Below, in pieces: positions 5,666 to 5,814 of a stretch of 5,814 bases of DNA. The position numbers and the translations under genes were made by a program. The notes under the pieces were generated by a model. That model was given only the letters and a program-made list of their open reading frames with translations. It made no database searches and was not told the DNA's origin. Origin of the DNA: JAGPUQ01 sp041594335 (GTDB lineage Bacteria > Pseudomonadota > Gammaproteobacteria > Pseudomonadales > Porticoccaceae); NCBI GenBank assembly GCA_041594335.1, contig JBFHML010000084.1:1-5814 (forward strand), given 5' to 3'. Position 1 is the stretch's first letter. Every line of letters starts with the position of its first letter.

Positions 5666-5814
5666 TCAGAATTCCAGCGGTCCGGCCCAGATCGCCAGTG
5701 CCAGGCAGCCGTGGTCGCTGACTACCGCGTGCCGGCTGCCGGGTGGGCTGACCAGCAGCGTGCCCGCCGGGTAGCGTCCGTTGGCGTCGCGTTGTTCGCC
5801 GTCGAGCACCAGAA
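5666..5814 (-). CDS. ChrR-like cupin domain protein, C-terminal end (partial)
   Basis: On the minus strand an open frame enters from the right edge and ends with TGA at 5668-5666, giving 48 residues. It reads LVLDGEQRDANGRYPAGTLL followed by VSPPGSRHAVVSDHGCLALA and IWAGPLEF. The pattern VL-x-G, then GRYPAGT, then PPGSRH, then GC is that of the cupin domain found in ChrR-type proteins, where the His after PPGS is one of the metal ligands. ChrR itself is a zinc-dependent anti-sigma factor for an ECF sigma factor responding to singlet oxygen, but many relatives are stand-alone cupins. The N-terminal part, which would show whether a sigma-binding domain exists, lies outside the window. The assignment rests on a short segment. 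Confidence 0.7.
   Translation of the reverse strand, partial: LVLDGEQRDANGRYPAGTLLVSPPGSRHAVVSDHGCLALAIWAGPLEF

Noticed and set aside
5214..5666. Minus-strand frame of 150 codons whose ATG overlaps the cupin TGA
   Set aside because: The TGATG overlap looks like translational coupling, but the frame is antisense to the lipoprotein and its Leu-rich content mirrors the acidic repeat codons. No Shine-Dalgarno site or known domain is visible.

Overview
The window looks like a chromosomal stretch of a moderately GC-rich proteobacterium, most likely a gammaproteobacterium. The main reason is the gene order: cytochrome bc1 genes followed at once by sspA and sspB, a well-known arrangement in Gamma- and Betaproteobacteria. 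The codon choice and Shine-Dalgarno sites fit. I see no tRNA, rRNA, CRISPR array, insertion sequence, integrase or phage gene.

Layout. (1) Positions 1-1137 hold the end of cytochrome b running in frame, with no stop codon, into a complete cytochrome c1; the start lies upstream of the window. (2) 1168-1800 is sspA (RNA polymerase-associated stringent starvation protein A). (3) 1817-2233 is sspB (ClpXP adaptor). (4) 2259-3437 is an acetyl-CoA acetyltransferase with all catalytic residues. These four plus-strand genes are 16-30 nt apart and probably form one transcription unit. (5) 3432-5060 on the minus strand is a major facilitator transporter of the MFS_3/EntS-like type with a soluble C-terminal domain. 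It ends tail to tail with the thiolase, and the two stop codons sit in one palindromic hexamer. (6) After a short divergent intergenic region comes a very acidic small lipoprotein (5301-5552, plus). (7) At the right edge, 5666-5814 on the minus strand, is the 3' end of a ChrR-like cupin gene, cut by the window boundary.

How the genes fit together. The first block couples respiration (bc1 complex) with stress-linked transcription control (SspA), tagged-protein degradation (SspB) and two-carbon/ketoacyl metabolism (thiolase). The shared transcription is inferred from spacing only. The transporter, lipoprotein and cupin form separate units.

Most of the window is ordinary. The observation most worth following is the cytochrome b-c1 fusion, which resembles the fbcH polyprotein known from Bradyrhizobium but sits in a gammaproteobacterial-type pet-ssp locus. 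Next are a G8 tract just before the ClpX-binding tail of SspB, the shared palindromic stop hexamer, and an internal duplication in the acidic lipoprotein. I found no evidence for a wholly new system.
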